Program-made: the position numbers and the translations under genes
Shown here: in pieces, positions 62,927-64,000 of the stretch
Layout of the letters: every line of letters starts with the position of its first letter
Position numbering within the stretch: position 1 is the first letter of the stretch
Origin: Planctomycetota bacterium
GTDB lineage: Bacteria; Planctomycetota; JAJSAM01
Assembly (NCBI GenBank): GCA_024274785.1
Contig: JAJSAM010000042.1
Span: 147,103 to 211,102 of the forward strand
Direction of reading: 5' to 3'
DNA length: 64,000 bases
Notes under the pieces: generated by a model
Databases searched by the model: none
What the model was told of the DNA's origin: nothing
The model's input: the letters and a program-made list of their open reading frames with translations, nothing else

Positions 62927-64000
62927 TTAGAAGTCGACCTGGAAACGGACCATGAAACCGGTCATTCGGCCCTTTTCGCTCACGGCCACGGAGGTGGAAG
63001 CGACCGGCTTTGTGGTTTTGATGTCGGATCTGAAGTAGTTCAACATGACTCTCACGTTCGGATTGAGGTACCAGTTGAGCCCGAGCGTGAAGGTGTCGAG
63101 TTCGCCACCGTGGACGGATCGGTCGTCGGCGTCGGTCATGCCATAGCGGAGGGCGACTTCGATCGCGCCCGCGCCCCCGTTTCCGTCCCGGAAGTTCGCC
63201 GTGGGCCTGACACGGTCGAACACACCGTAGGAGGCCTTGTAGGGCCGCTGCTCCCCGGTGATGAACCAACTGCCGTAGATGTAGAACGCATTGAAAGACG
63301 GGTCCGAAGACCCGCTGGAACTGTAGTCCTGCCGGACATACTCACTCTGGATCGAGAACGGCCCGAAGACGACCGCCATCTCACCCTGGTAGATGGTGCG
63401 GCTCTCGGCATCGACCGTGATGCTGATCGGCTTGATCGGGGAGCTGTGATTCGGTGGGCGGTTGGACACGATGAACTCGCCGGACTTGCCGCCGTCCTCG
63501 TAGGCGGCGGAGACACCAAGGTGGAGGAGGTTCGTCCGGTTGTCGGAATGGTCGTACCAGGGAGTACCCGAGACGCGGGCGAAGAACCCGTTGTTGATCG
63601 GGCCGTTGCCGTAGCCGTCCGTTGCCGGACTGTAATAACCGGCGCCCCAGTACATGCGCTTGTCCAGCACGGTGTTGAAGAGGAAGAATCCGGATTGCCG
63701 GTCGGGCAGGAGGGCGGTGGTTCCGGCACGCTCCATGAACGTGAAGTACTTGGAACTGGTCAGGGTCTCGAGACCCATCATCACCTTATGATGTCCGACG
63801 CGGACGTTGCCGACGATGGGCAGCTTCCTGAGCCCGATCCACACATCCTTGAAGTCGGCGTCACCGCCGGCGAAGTCATACTGGGCTTTGAACTCGACCC
63901 GTTCGTAGATCGTGCCGGAGATGTAGAGCCGGGCCCGCCGGAACTCGTGCTGCCGGAGAGTGCGGTCTTCGAACTTGCTCGGGAAGATGTCTCGGAGATC
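62927..64000 (-). CDS. OprP/OprO-type phosphate-selective porin (partial, runs off the right edge)
   Basis: The frame is open to the window edge, so the N-terminus is missing; at least 357 residues are present. Alternating hydrophobic and aromatic strands fit an outer-membrane beta-barrel: RARLYISGTIYERVEFKAQY, VRVGHHKVMMGLETLTSSKY, FNAFYIYGSWFITGEQRPY, and the terminal strand MVRFQVDF ending in phenylalanine. Position at the head of the pst operon supports phosphate passage through the outer membrane. The stop lies 18 bases before the pstS start. Confidence 0.9.
   Translation of the reverse strand, partial: DLRDIFPSKFEDRTLRQHEFRRARLYISGTIYERVEFKAQYDFAGGDADFKDVWIGLRKLPIVGNVRVGHHKVMMGLETLTSSKYFTFMERAGTTALLPDRQSGFFLFNTVLDKRMYWGAGYYSPATDGYGNGPINNGFFARVSGTPWYDHSDNRTNLLHLGVSAAYEDGGKSGEFIVSNRPPNHSSPIKPISITVDAESRTIYQGEMAVVFGPFSIQSEYVRQDYSSSGSSDPSFNAFYIYGSWFITGEQRPYKASYGVFDRVRPTANFRDGNGGAGAIEVALRYGMTDADDRSVHGGELDTFTLGLNWYLNPNVRVMLNYFRSDIKTTKPVASTSVAVSEKGRMTGFMVRFQVDF

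Noticed and set aside
61860..63000. Pho box before pstS
   Set aside because: Nothing resembling CTGTCAT direct repeats is present; the operon likely begins upstream of the porin, outside the window.

Overview
The window is a GC-rich bacterial chromosome segment with Gram-negative features: an OprP-type porin, lipoproteins with lipoboxes, a GT9 heptosyltransferase-like enzyme and a signal-peptide-bearing Xaa-Pro aminopeptidase. Secreted HEAT-repeat/von Willebrand A proteins, M14 peptidases with DxDxDG-rich inserts, a PstC with a large propeller-like periplasmic domain and many lineage-specific orphans suggest an uncultured lineage near Planctomycetota. That assignment is inference only. I see no insertion sequence, prophage, CRISPR array or rRNA. 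One tRNA (Val, GAC) is present.

Layout. 1-2.4 kb: the 3' end of an unknown gene, then yidD, rnpA and an ALDH7-type dehydrogenase on the minus strand. 2.5-9.3 kb: lexA, a TPR/zinc-peptidase lipoprotein, and the minus-strand operon trmD-rplS-yraN-ptsN-pepP. 9.3-17.3 kb: ribE followed by cell-envelope orphans, including two HEAT+vWA paralogues, a glycosyltransferase, a lipoprotein, and a coiled-coil protein coupled to a zinc-ribbon/HEAT protein. 17.5-21.4 kb: sucCD, a GT9 enzyme and a small membrane protein. 21.6-29.4 kb: an APH-like kinase and a signalling island made of two NtrC-family regulators, a histidine kinase with an aromatic-sensing XylR_N/V4R module, two universal stress proteins, two sigma-54 promoters and a terminator-bounded candidate small RNA. 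29.4-36.8 kb: mobA, a polyprenyl synthase, an orphan-carbamoyltransferase-folD operon, and hpt-rhomboid-peptidase. 37-45 kb: maeB with a PEGA lipoprotein, a histone H1-like protein, tRNA-Val followed by a hairpin cluster, a beta-carbonic anhydrase and a 1080-residue orphan membrane protein. 45-64 kb: a phosphate/polyphosphate region with ppk1, a tandem-PPK2 phosphotransferase, sixA, an M1 and two M14 peptidase-family genes, phoU, pstBACS and a phosphate porin.

The most interesting block is 22.7-29.4 kb. The kinase (24773-26461) keeps, at the spacing I recall for the phenol sensors MopR/DmpR, the zinc ligands and pocket residues of that domain, but joined to PAS-HisKA-HATPase instead of to a sigma-54 activator. 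Two sigma-54 activators flank it. A consensus sigma-54 promoter lies 170-200 bases upstream of the second stress-protein gene and is followed about 65-90 bases later by a strong terminator hairpin, which predicts a roughly 100-nt RNA with three stem-loops.

A second window-wide pattern is leaderless transcription. Nine genes have TANNNT exactly six bases before their ATG and no Shine-Dalgarno sequence, which would put transcription start on the A of the start codon.
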